DNA of 39,535 nucleotides from contig JACOZP010000010.1 of the NCBI GenBank assembly GCA_016181265.1, positions 1 through 39,535 on the forward strand. Reading direction: 5' to 3'. Position numbers and translations under genes: made by a program. This stretch comes from Candidatus Woesearchaeota archaeon. Lineage in GTDB: Archaea; Nanobdellota; Nanobdellia; Woesearchaeales; GW2011-AR9. The notes below the pieces were generated by a model. It searched no databases, was not told where the DNA came from, and saw only the letters and a list, made by a program, of their open reading frames with translations. Shown in pieces: positions 1-7,970 of this stretch (its first letter is position 1; every line of letters begins with the position of its first letter).

Positions 1-218
1 CTTTGCCTTTGCTTGAAGCTGCGAGCGACCCGAGCCCGTAGGCGAGCATGCCATCCGGTGTAGAGTTCCACCGGTGGTGGTCGCTCGCATTTGACAAATC
101 TCATCAATTTAACCGTTCTATCGTGACAGAAATTAGTTCGGCAACTGCTTTTTATCCTGCAGAGGATTATCATCAACAATATTTAGCAAAACGAGGGTTG
201 AAGACATGTCGAATCTGA
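1..218 (+). pseudogene. msrA: Peptide methionine sulfoxide reductase MsrA, C-terminal part, interrupted
   Basis: The frame ending at TGA 216-218 encodes the C-terminal MsrA signature (IVTEI, then FYPAEDYHQQYLAKRG), the part that helps form the active site reducing methionine-S-sulfoxide in proteins. The gene runs off the left edge. The same frame is open at positions 3-20 (LPLLEA) and again from 90 (FDKSHQFNR), but between them lies a 69-bp palindromic insert containing an in-frame TAG at 39-41. Removing positions 21-89 gives a smooth join, LPLLEA-FDKSHQFNR. The gene is therefore probably broken by the insertion, unless the stop is bypassed. Identity of the C-terminal part is clear; the reading before the element is inferred from frame and plausibility. 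Confidence 0.75.
20..89. repeat. Palindromic element inside msrA
   Basis: The ends TGCGAGCGACC (20-30) and GGTCGCTCGCA (79-89) are perfect 11-bp inverted repeats. An inner stem pairs CCGGTG (55-60) with CACCGG (69-74). The element is much more GC-rich than its surroundings. It sits within the msrA frame and keeps the phase (69 bp, 23 codons) but brings one TAG. No transposase is encoded, so it would have to be mobilised in trans, if it is mobile. Confidence 0.7.
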
Positions 219-229
219 GTTTTAACAAA

Positions 230-859
230 CTATCTTTTTGGTCTTCTTGAATCAAGTTCAATTACGGGTGCAATTCTTTCCTCTGGAAAACCATAGGCTC
301 TGCGTGTCCATTCTTCCATCTTGCCGAGCCGGTCTATCTGTTGATCAATAATTGATTGTTCTACTTCGGGGTTCTGCTTAATCCGGCCTCGGTCATATGT
401 CTCTACTGATACTTTTTCCCAGCGGCCATTGCGTACGGCAAGGAGGAGTCCATTTTTGAAACGCAATGGTTGATCAACATTCTGAACATACACACCAGTT
501 CGAACTGTCAGAAAATCTGATTGTATCTGGCGAATATCAAGATAAGAGCCGGAATGGAATTCGTCTATCGTCCAAATCTGCCTGTTATCGTCTCTGATGT
601 AATCTCTACGCCAGGGTCGTATGAGGTGTCTTTTTGCTTTACAGCTATGATCAATATCAACATTAAACATCGTTCCTCCAGTTACATCTTCGTCTGGAAA
701 AAGTTTTAAGCCATAATGTACTTTGCGTGATCTGTCGTACGGGTCTGGTACGACTTGGTGTTTAGTATAGATTGCTTGGCCTTGTGCTGCTTGCTGTGCG
801 CCGCTACGTAGACCTAGCGCACATGATTGTAAAGATAGGACAATGAAGTCACTATTCAG
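230..859 (-). CDS. Unknown protein; N-terminus probably starts upstream of the first ATG
   Basis: The family is not recognised. The first ATG (670) would give 146 aa, but the same frame stays open to a TAG at 877-875, and the extra part (QAIYTKHQVVPDPYDRSRK and onward) reads like real protein. No ATG, GTG or TTG lies in that extension. A TATA-like box at 876-885 predicts transcription starting near 855-859, exactly where a CTG codon lies (859-857), giving 209 aa. That start would be leaderless and non-standard. The N-terminus is mildly hydrophobic with one Cys (FIVLSLQSCALG), weakly reminiscent of a lipoprotein signal. Alternatives are a start at ATG 670 or a frameshift near the 5' end. It converges on the msrA remnant. 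Confidence 0.55.
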   Translation of the reverse strand: MNSDFIVLSLQSCALGLRSGAQQAAQGQAIYTKHQVVPDPYDRSRKVHYGLKLFPDEDVTGGTMFNVDIDHSCKAKRHLIRPWRRDYIRDDNRQIWTIDEFHSGSYLDIRQIQSDFLTVRTGVYVQNVDQPLRFKNGLLLAVRNGRWEKVSVETYDRGRIKQNPEVEQSIIDQQIDRLGKMEEWTRRAYGFPEERIAPVIELDSRRPKR

Positions 860-875
860 GAGTAAAATGTTTGTC

Positions 876-885
876 TATTTAAAAG
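876..885 (-). promoter_or_regulatory. TATA-like box for the unknown gene at 230-859
   Basis: Read on the minus strand this is CTTTTAAATA. It lies about 25 bp before the proposed start at 859, the usual archaeal TATA-to-start distance for a leaderless transcript. Confidence 0.45.
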
Positions 886-929
886 TCTTTGCTTAGAAAA
901 TGTGAAAAAGAAAAATAAAAAGAAAAGTC

Positions 930-1448
930 TTACCGCACTAATCCTCTACCTTTTTTGCCGGCAGAAGTTACACCATGATAGACCCTACTTTGGTTCTTCT
1001 TGGTCATCATCCATTGTAAGCTTTTATCACTTTTGATTACAGGATGATGTGGATCGACCAGAATTACTTCAAACCAGAAATGTTTTCCGTCTTGTCCAAC
1101 CCAATACGAATTGAGAACGACGAGGTTGTGGAATTTCTTCTGTGCACGTTCTTCGGCAATCTGTTGGTAATTCTTACGCAGGTTCATATTTGTGCCGTAG
1201 CGTTTTGGGCGGCGACCACTTTTAATTTGTGGTCTGACATGCCCGCCACGCACAACTCGTTGACGGACAACAAGAATTCCCTGTTTCGCTTTATATCCTA
1301 AAGAGCGAGCTCGATCAAGACGTGTCGGATGTTCCAGCAAGGTTGTTACTGGATCTTGTCTCCATTGGATCAACCGTTCTTTCATCAGTTCCGGCATGGA
1401 CTGCTTTGGACTTTTCCAAAGTTCTCTCATCTGTTTGTATAAACTCAT
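930..1448 (-). CDS. rpl15e: 50S ribosomal protein L15e
   Basis: This is a component of the large ribosomal subunit found in archaea and eukaryotes but not bacteria. Family signatures are clear: [52 protein letters not shown] and [10 protein letters not shown]. The protein is basic throughout, as expected for an rRNA-binding protein. The start is set at ATG 1448-1446 (172 aa) rather than ATG 1460, because GGAGG lies 5 nt before 1448 and overlaps the first codons of the longer reading. It stands alone, diverging from the helicase gene. This gene is the strongest single sign that the DNA is archaeal. Confidence 0.97.
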   Translation of the reverse strand: MSLYKQMRELWKSPKQSMPELMKERLIQWRQDPVTTLLEHPTRLDRARSLGYKAKQGILVVRQRVVRGGHVRPQIKSGRRPKRYGTNMNLRKNYQQIAEERAQKKFHNLVVLNSYWVGQDGKHFWFEVILVDPHHPVIKSDKSLQWMMTKKNQSRVYHGVTSAGKKGRGLVR

Positions 1449-1453
1449 TTTGG

Positions 1454-1458
1454 CCTCC
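1454..1458 (-). promoter_or_regulatory. Ribosome binding site GGAGG of rpl15e
   Basis: GGAGG on the minus strand is spaced 5 nt from ATG 1448. It decides the start, since the upstream ATG at 1460 lies immediately in front of it. Confidence 0.8.
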
Positions 1459-1632
1459 ATAATACGATTTTTATGTTTTTTTAGTTCAATTCTTCATGGA
1501 TTCAGGTAAGCCACTACCCACATCTCCACAGATCGAGAAAGAAAGCTCTTTGTTTAAAAATGTTTCTGGAATTTAGTTTAGGTATCAAGAAAAGATAAAT
1601 CCATTCTTAAAAATAAATATTCAACAGTCTAT

Positions 1633-1640
1633 TTTATAAA
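1633..1640 (+). promoter_or_regulatory. TATA box for the DEAD-box helicase
   Basis: TTTATAAA is centred about 26 bp before ATG 1663, and there is no Shine-Dalgarno between them. This fits a leaderless archaeal transcript starting at or next to the ATG. Confidence 0.65.
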
Positions 1641-1662
1641 GGATACATTATCTAGTTTGGAA

Positions 1663-3033
1663 ATGAGCACATTTACGGAATTACAATTAATTGAACCGAT
1701 ACTTCGAGCTGTTAAAGAAGAAGGGTATACTACACCTACGCCGATTCAGGCGCAGAGCATTCCTCATCTCCTAAAAGGAAGAGACCTCCTCGGTTGTGCG
1801 CAGACAGGAACGGGAAAAACTGCGGCATTTGTCTTACCTATTTTACAGCAGCTGTCTATTCGCAAAAAAGTAACAGCACGCGGTGCACCACGCGCTTTAA
1901 TCCTTGCTCCAACACGAGAGTTGACGGCCCAGATCGGACAGAGCATTCGAACATACGGGAAGTATCTACGTCTTAATAGTGCGGTTATCTTTGGTGGTGT
2001 AAGTCAATTTCCACAAGTTAAGACATTACGACAGGGAATCGATATCTTAGTCGCAACACCGGGTCGCTTGTTTGACCTTCTTAACCAGGGTCATGTTCGA
2101 TTAAATGAGGTAGAAATGTTCGTCCTTGATGAAGCAGATAGGATGCTTGATATGGGATTTATTCATGATATCAAGAGGATCATTGCAAAACTTCCGACCA
2201 AACGCCAATCTCTTTTCCTTTCTGCAACATTGGATTCACGAGTGGTTGCTCTTGCTCGAACATTAGTTCATGATCCGGTGCATGTGACGATTGAACCAGA
2301 AAAACCGACTGTTGATCGGATTCAGCAAAGTGTCTTTTTTGTTGATAAAGGTAATAAAGATGCACTTCTGACGAAAATTCTTCGTAACCCGGCGGTAACT
2401 CGAGCAATCGTTTTTACGTTGATGAAACATGTTGCAAATAATGTAGCGGTGATGTTAAATCACAATGGAATTCGTGCAGATGCGATCCACGGAAATAAAA
2501 GTCAAGGCGCACGCTCTGCAGCTTTAGATGCTTTTCGTCGTGGTAAGATACGAGTATTAGTTGCGACGGACATTGCCGCGAGAGGTATAGATATTGATGA
2601 TATTTCTCATGTTATTAATTATGAACTTCCTAACGAACCAGAATCGTATGTGCATCGTATCGGAAGAACTGCGCGGGCAGGTTCAAGTGGAGTGGCGATT
2701 TCTTTCTGTAGTTCTTCAGAAAGAGATTATCTCCAGGCGATTGAACGACTTATCCGTAAACGTTTGGAAGTAGTACGAGATCCGAATTTCCATTCTGATA
2801 CCGCGATGAATGCAACGGGAGCTGCGGCGCGACCACCGCCACGAGGAGGCAGAGGGGGAAGAAGAAATGGGAGCCAAAGTTTTGGTGGGGGCCCGCGTCG
2901 TCCTGGCTTTTCTGAATCTAGCGGACGTAGTCATTCATTTTCACATCAACGTAGATCTGGCTCGCGTAGTAGTTCTAGTTCGGGATCCGGTTCCGGTCCA
3001 CGTCACGGTTCAAATCGAGGACGTAGAGGATAG
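1663..3033 (+). CDS. DEAD-box ATP-dependent RNA helicase
   Basis: A cytoplasmic RNA helicase that unwinds or remodels RNA at the cost of ATP (456 aa). All core motifs are present in order: Q-motif region TPTPIQAQSIP, Walker A AQTGTGKT (residues 46-53), PTREL, TPGR, Walker B DEAD (from residue 156), SAT, ATDIAARGIDI and HRIGRTAR (from residue 331). The last 70 or so residues are a low-complexity Gly/Arg/Ser-rich tail with RGG-type repeats, typical of tails that bind RNA or drive condensate formation. The start is ATG 1663, six bases after a TTG in the same frame, chosen because of the TATA spacing. The J-domain gene follows 14 bp downstream. Such helicases are often cold-induced in archaea; nothing here shows that directly. 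Confidence 0.95.
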   Translation: MSTFTELQLIEPILRAVKEEGYTTPTPIQAQSIPHLLKGRDLLGCAQTGTGKTAAFVLPILQQLSIRKKVTARGAPRALILAPTRELTAQIGQSIRTYGKYLRLNSAVIFGGVSQFPQVKTLRQGIDILVATPGRLFDLLNQGHVRLNEVEMFVLDEADRMLDMGFIHDIKRIIAKLPTKRQSLFLSATLDSRVVALARTLVHDPVHVTIEPEKPTVDRIQQSVFFVDKGNKDALLTKILRNPAVTRAIVFTLMKHVANNVAVMLNHNGIRADAIHGNKSQGARSAALDAFRRGKIRVLVATDIAARGIDIDDISHVINYELPNEPESYVHRIGRTARAGSSGVAISFCSSSERDYLQAIERLIRKRLEVVRDPNFHSDTAMNATGAAARPPPRGGRGGRRNGSQSFGGGPRRPGFSESSGRSHSFSHQRRSGSRSSSSSGSGSGPRHGSNRGRRG

Positions 3034-3047
3034 GCAAGGGTATTACC

Positions 3048-3584
3048 GTGGCAACAATAACTGTAAAAGGACATACATTTAATGCGTTCATCGTCAAAGA
3101 TTCTTTTAATCGTAGGGCACAAGGCTTTAAGAATACAATCATTCAATCTTTAGGGAAGATAGGTATTAGAGAAGATCAGACCGATATCGTTCTAGAAGCT
3201 TTTGCATTAAAGAGAGCTCCCGCTTCGGCAACTTGGTTTATGGATGGCTATCGTCTTTATTATAGTTATAATGGCTCACTTAAGTTTGTAGAAAATTTGT
3301 ATGTTGTGATGAAAGTGATCGAACTCGAAGTTAATGCTTTGCTTAATGAAGAGAAAACAGCTGAAGAATTCATCAGAGCGTTCACTGAAGATCATGATAT
3401 CGAAGAACAACGTAAAGAGGCACGAGAAATTTTGGGTGTTGAGCCGGATTCTTTAGATCTAGACCTGATAAATAAGAAATATAAAGAATTAGCGAAAGAA
3501 CATCATCCTGACATGGGTGGTAATCCTGAAACATTCAAAGCGATTAATCGTGCACATAAAATGTTGAGGAGAGAATTGGAATAA
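3048..3584 (+). CDS. Protein with C-terminal J domain (DnaJ-like)
   Basis: The C-terminal 45 residues form a short J domain with the diagnostic HPD at residues 153-155 and the preceding amphipathic helix (INKKYKELAKEHHPD), followed by GNPETFKAINRAHKML. J domains stimulate the ATPase of Hsp70 (DnaK). The N-terminal 130 residues match no family I recognise; they contain a Tyr-rich stretch (YRLYYSYNG) and charged helices. Having the J domain at the C-terminus, without Gly/Phe or zinc regions, sets it apart from true DnaJ. The start is GTG at 3048, 14 bp after the helicase stop, so co-transcription is likely. The client or partner is unknown. Confidence 0.8.
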   Translation: MATITVKGHTFNAFIVKDSFNRRAQGFKNTIIQSLGKIGIREDQTDIVLEAFALKRAPASATWFMDGYRLYYSYNGSLKFVENLYVVMKVIELEVNALLNEEKTAEEFIRAFTEDHDIEEQRKEAREILGVEPDSLDLDLINKKYKELAKEHHPDMGGNPETFKAINRAHKMLRRELE

Positions 3585-3605
3585 GATCTTTTCTACAAAT
3601 CATTT

Positions 3606-4658
3606 CTACATCCATTGTTTTTTTCTAAAATAAAAGATCATCCCGACCGTTATCCCCACCATCAGACTGATCACGAGAAAATAGCCGTGCTTCCATTGCA
3701 GTTCTGGCATGAATTCAAAGTTCATTCCATAAAGGCTAGTAATGAAAGTCAAGGGGATAAAAATAGTACCGATCATCGTCAATACTTTCATGATCTCGTT
3801 CATACGGTTACTCATAGTTGATAAGTAGAGATCAACCATGCCGGAGGTCATCTCCCGGAACACTTCAATATTATCAATGATCTGGATAGTGTGATCATAG
3901 ATGTCTCGGAGATAGATGAGTGTGGTTTTCTTGATGAGTGGACTCTCTGACCGTTCTAGACCATATACTACTTCTCTGATCGGCCAGACCATTTTGCGTG
4001 AAATCAATAATTGGCGTTTTAGATCGTTGATTTTTTGAATGGTATTTGTCGATGGTTCGGCGATCAATTCTGCTTCTAGCTCTTCAACATTCTCACCGAT
4101 CTTTTCGAGAACAAGGAAATAACTGTCGACGAGAGAATCGATAAGGTAATACGCAAGATAATCTGAACCAAGACCCCTCGCTTTTCCTTTCGCCTTACGG
4201 ATCCGCTCACGGATATTGCTAAAAATATCTTCTTCCTCTTCTTGGAACGTAATGACAAAATTGTGCCCGATGATCAATGAGATCTGTTCTGTCTTCATCT
4301 CACCCGCACTATATTTTAATCTTTTGAGGACGAGAAAAATATGGTCACCGAAATCTTCCATCTTCGGCCGCTGCTCAGTATTCATGATATCTTCTAGAAG
4401 GAGCGGGTGAAAGCCAAAATGTTTACCGATCCGTCGGATAACATCGGCATCATGGATTCCATCAACGGTAATCCATGTGACGCTGGGTTTATCTTTGAAT
4501 GGAAAACATTCTTCTACTTCATGTACTTCTTTTTCTTCAATATTATCTTTGTCATAATCGATAACGGTGATGCGCGGGAGATGTTTTTTGACCTCGCCAA
4601 CATGGACTAAAGAACCAGGCGGAAGTCCAATTTTTTCAGATCGTTTACGTTTTGCCAT
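3606..4658 (-). CDS. corA: CorA-type magnesium/cobalt transporter
   Basis: A pentameric inner-membrane channel for divalent cations (350 aa). The long N-terminal soluble domain (to about residue 290) is followed by two membrane helices. The signature YGMN (residues 310-313) ends the first helix, and a positively charged tail (FRKKQWM) ends the protein, as in CorA. The conserved region PKMEDFGDHIFLVLKRL and helix-rich funnel segments also fit. Mg2+ is the usual substrate of this family, with Co2+ or Ni2+ possible. It is transcribed alone and convergently with the J-domain gene, with 21 bp between their stops. Confidence 0.95.
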   Translation of the reverse strand: MAKRKRSEKIGLPPGSLVHVGEVKKHLPRITVIDYDKDNIEEKEVHEVEECFPFKDKPSVTWITVDGIHDADVIRRIGKHFGFHPLLLEDIMNTEQRPKMEDFGDHIFLVLKRLKYSAGEMKTEQISLIIGHNFVITFQEEEEDIFSNIRERIRKAKGKARGLGSDYLAYYLIDSLVDSYFLVLEKIGENVEELEAELIAEPSTNTIQKINDLKRQLLISRKMVWPIREVVYGLERSESPLIKKTTLIYLRDIYDHTIQIIDNIEVFREMTSGMVDLYLSTMSNRMNEIMKVLTMIGTIFIPLTFITSLYGMNFEFMPELQWKHGYFLVISLMVGITVGMIFYFRKKQWM

Positions 4659-4825
4659 GATATGATGAAGACCGTTTCTGTTTGATAAAGAAAGAGTTAC
4701 TTTTCATGGCTCCAGGTGAGATTCTTTTTTATTTAAAGTTTTTGTTTTCGGCCACAGGTCAGAAACAGAATCATTTAAATACTTTAACTCTCTCTTAAAA
4801 GAAGAATTATTTGGGGTGAATATTT

Positions 4826-5998
4826 ATGGATATTACATCAGGAATTAATAAACAATTTCTCCGGTTAGATACAGAGATGAGCGTCTCCGAAATGATCGGT
4901 TCACTAAAAAAAGCAAGTTCGAAGTTAGGTCTTGTCTTTCGTAATGGCAAATATGTTGGCTTAGTTGAGAAAAAGCGCTTGCTGAGGGTTAATCTTGATC
5001 CTGTAACGACTAAGATAGGCAATTATCTTCATGCTGCACCGGTGGTCAATGAACATGCTGATGTGATCGAAACTGCTTATATGATGCATCAGAGTAATAC
5101 GGATCTTGTTCCTATTGCCAGTGCGAATACGATCATCGGCGTCCTTCCAGCGATTTCTCTTCTGCATGTTGCTGCCGAGCTGCCGGAAACTAAAGAAGTT
5201 AGAGTCGGTGATCTGCGTGTCCTCGAAAACCTAAAAGTAAAAGTAGATGAGCCATTAGCTAAAGCATTACAATTAATGTTTACAGAAAAGGTTGATGAAT
5301 TGCCTGTCTTTGATGCAAAAGGGTTATACGGGGTTCTTAGTGTCCAAGATGTCTTGAGAGAATTTATGGTCTGGCCAGCGAAGCGGGAGTATTCTGCCAA
5401 GATGAAAAAAGAAAAAGGGGGTTCGCGTTCCGCAGAAGTAGATACGCCAACGTTGGCTAATCTCCCTGTCTCTTCGTTCAGCACGAATGAAAATCTCCAG
5501 AAAATTGATCTGAATGATCGCTTTGGTGATGCCGTCCAACAAATGGAGAAAAATAATATTTCCTGCTTGATGGTCTATTCCGGGAAGCAATATGTGGGCT
5601 TGTTGTCGGTAAAAGGATTACTACGATATGTTGCTAGTCTGGAAGTTCCGCAGAACTTTAACATCCAATATGTTGGTTTGAATGCTGTTAAGCTTGCTTC
5701 GTATGAGAAGGAAAGCTTTCAGAAAGTAGCTTCTAACGAGAGTTTCAAGTTGCAACGCCTTGTTCACAATGACTTTAAGTTAGTTATCCACTTGAAGGCG
5801 TATGATAAAGATGGAACTCGACAGAAATATTCAGTGACAATGCGTCTTGATTATCCAGGCAAGCTTGTTGAAGCAACGGCTGTCGATTGGGATATTGTTA
5901 CAGCATTACGTAAAGCGTTTGATGGGACGAAAAATGAACTTCAAAAAATGTTTCGTAAGACCCAGAGTAGGAAGGAAACTCCTCGACGGCAAAGATGA
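4826..5998 (+). CDS. Multi-CBS-domain protein with C-terminal RaiA/HPF-like region
   Basis: At least three to four CBS repeats occupy residues 1-270, seen as recurring patterns such as NTDLVPIASANTIIGVL, VDELPVFDAKGLYGVLSVQD and ISCLMVYSGKQYVGLLSVKG. CBS pairs bind adenosine nucleotides and act as energy sensors. A charged linker (near residue 190) splits them. The last 100 residues (KLVIHLKAYDKDG, YSVTMRLDYPGKLVEATAVDWD, then a basic helix) resemble the ribosome hibernation factor fold (HPF/RaiA), but this is judged by pattern only. If right, the protein could link nucleotide status to ribosome activity. GGGGTGA lies before ATG 4826. A 51-aa frame overlaps its stop. Confidence 0.75.
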   Translation: MDITSGINKQFLRLDTEMSVSEMIGSLKKASSKLGLVFRNGKYVGLVEKKRLLRVNLDPVTTKIGNYLHAAPVVNEHADVIETAYMMHQSNTDLVPIASANTIIGVLPAISLLHVAAELPETKEVRVGDLRVLENLKVKVDEPLAKALQLMFTEKVDELPVFDAKGLYGVLSVQDVLREFMVWPAKREYSAKMKKEKGGSRSAEVDTPTLANLPVSSFSTNENLQKIDLNDRFGDAVQQMEKNNISCLMVYSGKQYVGLLSVKGLLRYVASLEVPQNFNIQYVGLNAVKLASYEKESFQKVASNESFKLQRLVHNDFKLVIHLKAYDKDGTRQKYSVTMRLDYPGKLVEATAVDWDIVTALRKAFDGTKNELQKMFRKTQSRKETPRRQR

Positions 5999-6150
5999 GT
6001 AGCGTACTCTGGCAACCTTCTTTTTCTTTGGGTTATGATTTTAAAGTCTTGTTAGATCAAGATTTTGCCAGAGCCATGGCGACGGCGGCTAATCAACAAT
6101 ATCTCTTTGATCTCTGGGTAAAGTATGCAGATATCTTAAAAGAAAAATAA
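5995..6150 (+). CDS. Small unknown protein (51 aa) coupled to the CBS gene
   Basis: The start overlaps the CBS stop as ATGA (5995-5998), an arrangement typical of translational coupling. The 51-residue product begins MSSVLWQPSFSLGYDFKVLL and ends VKYADILKEK. It is amphipathic, without cysteines or a membrane segment. No family is recognised. The ATGA overlap and protein-like composition argue for a real gene, but its length alone cannot prove it. Confidence 0.5.
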   Translation: MSSVLWQPSFSLGYDFKVLLDQDFARAMATAANQQYLFDLWVKYADILKEK

Positions 6151-6177
6151 AGAAAGGTGTTTTAGATACAAGAGATA

Positions 6178-6546
6178 TTATCGTTTCTCTTTTTGTTTCT
6201 TCAAAAATGCTTTCGCATTCTTCTCATTGATGAAACGATGAGTTTTGCCATTGAATTCCAGTTCATAGACATCTTCTATATCCATCAATGGCTCACCAGT
6301 AAGTGCATCTTTTCCTAATTGCCCCGAATCCGTTGCACCTTCCATAAAACCCTCTTCCCACGTGTCAATTTCATCGTCTTCTTCTAATAATTCGCGCCCT
6401 TTCTTAGTATAAACTTCTTCATCTTCTTCACCAAGGTCCATCGCTTCTCCTTTTTCTTCTTCGGTTTCTTCATGGAGAATGCCTTGTTCTTCAGCAGGAT
6501 ATAATTTCTCACTATCACTATTCTTTTTTTTAGATGATTTTGCCAT
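6178..6546 (-). CDS. Acidic unknown protein with a degenerate YHS-like C-terminus
   Basis: 122 aa. After a Lys-rich start (MAKSSKKKNS), residues 15-80 are strongly acidic (Glu/Asp runs) and probably disordered. The last 45 residues (GEPLMDIEDVYELEFNGKTHRFINEKNAKAFLKK) have the rhythm of a YHS/TRASH metal-binding domain (strand, Gly-Lys, Phe, then a helix ending AFLKK) but lack the cysteines. That resemblance is tentative and no function can be assigned. It converges with the CBS/51-aa pair and diverges from the hydrolase gene. Confidence 0.65.
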   Translation of the reverse strand: MAKSSKKKNSDSEKLYPAEEQGILHEETEEEKGEAMDLGEEDEEVYTKKGRELLEEDDEIDTWEEGFMEGATDSGQLGKDALTGEPLMDIEDVYELEFNGKTHRFINEKNAKAFLKKQKEKR

Positions 6547-6662
6547 AAAACTAAGAAGTAAATTAGTGTTTAAAAGGATTGTGGTTGTCTTGTATTATCG
6601 AAATAGCCCTATAGAAAACATATGCTCAACATTTTTAAGGGATCTTTCTTTGATTGATTTCG

Positions 6663-7370
6663 ATGAAACTTGTTGATACTCTAAAAGGCATTATCAGTGA
6701 ATGGCATCACTTAGGTTATCAAGTGCTATATCATGGAAAAGATCTCCAAGGAAAGTTAACGCTACCTTTTGATTCTTATAGAGAGACGGTGTTGTTAACG
6801 CATGGGTATGGGGCCCGGGGACGTTCGCTAGAATATATTGCCAGAAAATTACATGACGATGGTTTTAATGCAGTTCCTTTGTATTATCATTTTTGGGATG
6901 ATCTTGAAGAAGTTGGTTTAGAGTTGGTAAGAAATATTCGTGAATATCACGGGCGTCAGGATAAAGCTCGACAGTTACATCTCATTGCGCACAGCATGGG
7001 CGGTTTAGTTACGTGTGATGCTTCACGAATGGTCCCAGATCTTATTGCGAGCGCAACGTTTTTAGGGACACCTTTCGGTGGTACGTCAAAAGCACGATTT
7101 GGGATCGGGAAGAGTGCAGAACAGCTACAGCCGCAGAGCGAGTATCTTCAAAGATTACTCTCTGGCGGTCTTCCGGAAGAGATAGAGTATGCGGTCGTGC
7201 AAGGTACGCGTGATAAAGTTATTACGCTTGAGAAGAGCCGACTCAGTTTGGATCAGCCAAATATTACACATTACCAAATTGAAACGGGGCACCTAGGATT
7301 GACTGGGATGAAAGGATACAATATCGTCAAACAGGTCGTAGGTAGAAGAGGATCTAAACGAAACAGTTAA
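6663..7370 (+). CDS. Alpha/beta hydrolase, lipase/PGAP1-like
   Basis: A serine hydrolase of the alpha/beta fold (235 aa). The oxyanion strand (TVLLTHGYGARG) is followed by the nucleophile elbow AHSMGG, then GTPFGGTSKARFG, a Thr-Pro-Phe-Gly-Gly pattern seen in lipase/PGAP1-type hydrolases. The conserved acid is probably in VVQGTRDKVI and the base in TGHLGLTG near the C-terminus. No signal peptide is visible, so it is likely cytoplasmic. The substrate (ester, lipid or GPI-like) is unknown. The start is ATG 6663; a TTG three codons upstream is possible. The half-size MFS gene follows 24 bp later. Confidence 0.85.
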   Translation: MKLVDTLKGIISEWHHLGYQVLYHGKDLQGKLTLPFDSYRETVLLTHGYGARGRSLEYIARKLHDDGFNAVPLYYHFWDDLEEVGLELVRNIREYHGRQDKARQLHLIAHSMGGLVTCDASRMVPDLIASATFLGTPFGGTSKARFGIGKSAEQLQPQSEYLQRLLSGGLPEEIEYAVVQGTRDKVITLEKSRLSLDQPNITHYQIETGHLGLTGMKGYNIVKQVVGRRGSKRNS

Positions 7371-7394
7371 ATACTCTTTAAGCAATGATTTATC

Positions 7395-7970
7395 GTGAAT
7401 AAGAATATTAGAATTCTGTTGTATGGTGCAAATCTCTGGTACTTTGGTGCAGGGATGCTTGGCCCGTTGTTTGCGATCTTTACTGAAAGGATAGGTGGGG
7501 ATATCTTAGATGTGGCCTGGGCCTGGGCAACGTATCTTTTTATCACCGGAATCTTATATATTGTAATTGGAAAGATGACAGATGATAGAGATAACAAGGA
7601 AAAGATAATGGTCTTGGGTTATTTTCTCAATGCATTTTTTACTTTCGGATATCTTTTTGTTTCATCGCCTTGGCACTTATTTGTCGTTCAGGCTGGTTTA
7701 GGGGTAGCAGAAGCCTTAGCAACACCAACGTGGAATGCATTATATGCTAAACATGGGAATAAGAGACAAGAGGGTCTGCAATGGGGGCTAGCAGGTGGGC
7801 AAGGACAGATCATAACAGGTATTGCTCTGGTGATCGGTGGTCTGCTCGTTAATTATTTTTCTTTTACTGCTCTTTTTCTAACGATGGGCATCCTTTTGAC
7901 ATTAGCGGCTTTCTATCAAGCCCAAATATTAAGAATAGCCCGTAAACAAATAAAATCTATAGGTAAGTAA
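7395..7970 (+). CDS. Half-size MFS-like membrane protein (six helices), paralogue 1
   Basis: 191 aa with about six hydrophobic segments, equal to one half of a 12-helix major facilitator transporter. Features of an MFS N-half are present: GPLFAIF in helix 1, a short charged loop after helix 2 (GKMTDDRDNKEK, matching the MFS A-loop position) and an aromatic-rich helix 4. It starts with GTG 7395. The protein at 13757-14368 is clearly related (see that entry). Half-size proteins could work as dimers. The substrate is unknown. Its last 14 bp overlap the convergent dolichol-kinase-like gene. Confidence 0.75.
   Translation: MNKNIRILLYGANLWYFGAGMLGPLFAIFTERIGGDILDVAWAWATYLFITGILYIVIGKMTDDRDNKEKIMVLGYFLNAFFTFGYLFVSSPWHLFVVQAGLGVAEALATPTWNALYAKHGNKRQEGLQWGLAGGQGQIITGIALVIGGLLVNYFSFTALFLTMGILLTLAAFYQAQILRIARKQIKSIGK

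Noticed and set aside
39-41. TAG, TAA and TAA inside otherwise open frames (39, 11326, 35719) might mean stop-codon reassignment
   Set aside because: Normal genes in the window end with all three stop codons (for example TGA at 5996-5998, TAG at 19858-19860, TAA at 10993-10995), so a changed code is not supported.
1044-1301. 85-codon plus-strand ORF opposite rpl15e
   Set aside because: It is the antisense shadow of a well-conserved ribosomal protein gene.
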